Source: Anammoximicrobium sp964486845
GTDB taxonomy: Bacteria; Planctomycetota; Planctomycetia; Pirellulales; Pirellulaceae
Direction of reading: 5' to 3'
Assembly (NCBI GenBank): GCA_964486845.1
Contig: CAZAQY010000375.1
Coordinates: forward strand, 1-6,652
Length of the DNA: 6,652 nucleotides
In this document: one piece after another, positions 5,898 to 6,652 of the stretch
Position numbering within the stretch: position 1 is the first letter of the stretch
Layout of the letters: each line of letters opens with the position of its first letter
The notes under the pieces: generated by a model
The model's input: the letters and a program-made list of their open reading frames with translations, nothing else
What the model was told of the DNA's origin: nothing
The model's database searches: none
Program-made: the position numbers and the translations under genes

Positions 5898-6107
5898 ATG
5901 GGCGGGCGAAGCGTTGCTGTCGAGTTCTTTCGTGGTCCGCAATTGTCGGGCAACGCTCGGCGGACGTTCCGGCTGCACTTGGGGTATGCCTTGCTGGACG
6001 CGACGGCGGAGGGCATCTTTGCTGAATGCACCCATCGTGGCGATCAAAGCCTTCCTGGCGGTGAATTGGCAGAATCAACTATCCGGTCGACCAACGGGAA
6101 CACGCCA
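5898..6107 (+). pseudogene. Frameshifted N-terminal remnant of a probable MFS transporter
   Basis: From the ATG at 5898 the frame gives a cytosolic start and NARRTFRLHLGYALLDATAE, which resembles the first membrane helix of major facilitator proteins. The family-like sequence then continues in the +1 frame as LLNAPIVAIKAFLAVNWQ. Removing one T from the TTT at 6018-6020 joins the two parts as GILLNAPIVAIKAF. The similarity fades after about 6070 and no further membrane helices are readable in any one frame, so a second disruption or truncation is likely. GAGG at 5884-5887 is a plausible ribosome binding site. It would have been the gene following arsR. The transporter call rests on pattern memory of a short segment and is moderate. 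The 3' boundary is approximate. Confidence 0.45.
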
Positions 6108-6652
6108 TGGGCGAAGTCCGGAAATGGTCGTCGCTGGCGTTTGTGGCGTCCAGTGTCGTATCGGCCTGGATGCCGCATTGGGGAGCCGGGCACGCCGGCC
6201 TGGCCGGCGGCGCAGGACCGGGTTCGCTGGGAGGCAGGGGGCTGCAGTGGTCCGCCGATCACATGGCCCAGATGCTCATGGTCCTGGCAGGGTTCTTGAA
6301 TCCGGCCAGTTTCCTCTGTTTTCGCCAGATCCGAGTGGAAGAGGACTTGAGCGTCTGCCGCCGCGACTCGCCGCAGGGGCTCGGCAGTAGTTCTCGCACG
6401 GCGTTGCGCGTGCTGACTTTGATGGAATCCGGGATCGACTTCATGGCGTGCGACAATCCGCACGCCAACCGGTTCACCATCCACATTCTAGCGGCGGCCG
6501 AAGGCGTGGACGTCATCGACCACGACGCGATTGAACTGGTTGCGGCCGGCGATCACCGTCAGCTCGTCCCACAGGGAAAAGCTGTCTGCTACGGGGAGCG
6601 GGGCCTCGATCGTAACATTGCGAAATGCCAGCAGCTAGCGTGGGGCGCGACC
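6107..6652 (+). pseudogene. Open frame with a serine-recombinase fragment, runs off the window
   Basis: The frame is open from 6063 to the last base without a stop. ATG 6107 is the first methionine, giving 182 codons in the window. Residues encoded at 6392-6499 (SRTALRVLTLMESGIDFMAC, then DNPHANRFTIHILAAAE) match the core of the resolvase/invertase catalytic domain around the LMESGxxFxAxDxPxANRxTxHILAA block. The catalytic serine and the usual N-terminal YxRVSxxxQ are absent upstream. The EREMISxRT segment that should follow is also absent; the sequence instead reads GVDVIDHDAIEL. The first 95 codons resemble no family I can name, apart from a possible MFS-like scrap near the start. I read this as a mosaic remnant of mobile DNA, not a working recombinase. 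The true 3' end lies outside the window. Confidence 0.5.

Noticed and set aside
1..6652. CRISPR array, tRNA or rRNA
   Set aside because: No regularly spaced direct repeats, cloverleaf-like sequence or rRNA segments were seen on either strand by eye.

Overview
The window reads as a GC-rich bacterial chromosome fragment (roughly 60-65% G+C by eye). A planctomycete or related phylum is my best guess, based on the dispersed GC-rich palindromic repeats, the codon use and the Hdr/Qmo-type gene set. No rRNA or other taxonomic marker is present, so this is an inference. Most of the window is a plus-strand cluster for a membrane-bound heterodisulfide-reductase-like complex resembling QmoABC, the quinone-interacting oxidoreductase of sulfate reducers.

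Layout. (1) 3-1355: a QmoA/HdrA-like flavin/iron-sulfur protein whose N-terminus is broken near base 53. (2) 1352-3496: a long HdrA-like protein, coupled to the first gene by an ATGA overlap. It carries an in-frame pair of 36-bp repeats and has lost several iron-sulfur ligands. (3) 3497-3717: a repeat-filled gap, with a third copy of that repeat folded as a hairpin just after the stop and a 97-bp element with 33-bp inverted arms. (4) 3718-4044: a small winged-helix protein. (5) 4041-5210: a QmoC-like protein (HdrC ferredoxin domain plus cytochrome b-like membrane domain), coupled to the small gene by a GTGA overlap. (6) 5211-5486: a gap with palindromes. (7) 5487-5891: an ArsR-type regulator, possibly translated from a leaderless mRNA. 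(8) 5898-6652: decayed sequence, with a frameshifted start of a probable MFS transporter, then a reading frame open to the window edge that contains a serine-recombinase fragment.

How the genes may work together. The two HdrA-like flavoproteins would carry electrons between a soluble partner and the eight-cysteine ferredoxin domain of the QmoC-like subunit, whose membrane domain would exchange electrons with the quinone pool. There is no HdrB (CCG-domain) subunit and no MvhD domain on the second protein. This fits a quinone-linked module better than a flavin-bifurcating heterodisulfide reductase. The physiological partner (AprBA, a sulfur-oxidation enzyme or another) is not in the window. The ArsR regulator may sense a metal or sulfur species, but its target is not shown by the sequence.
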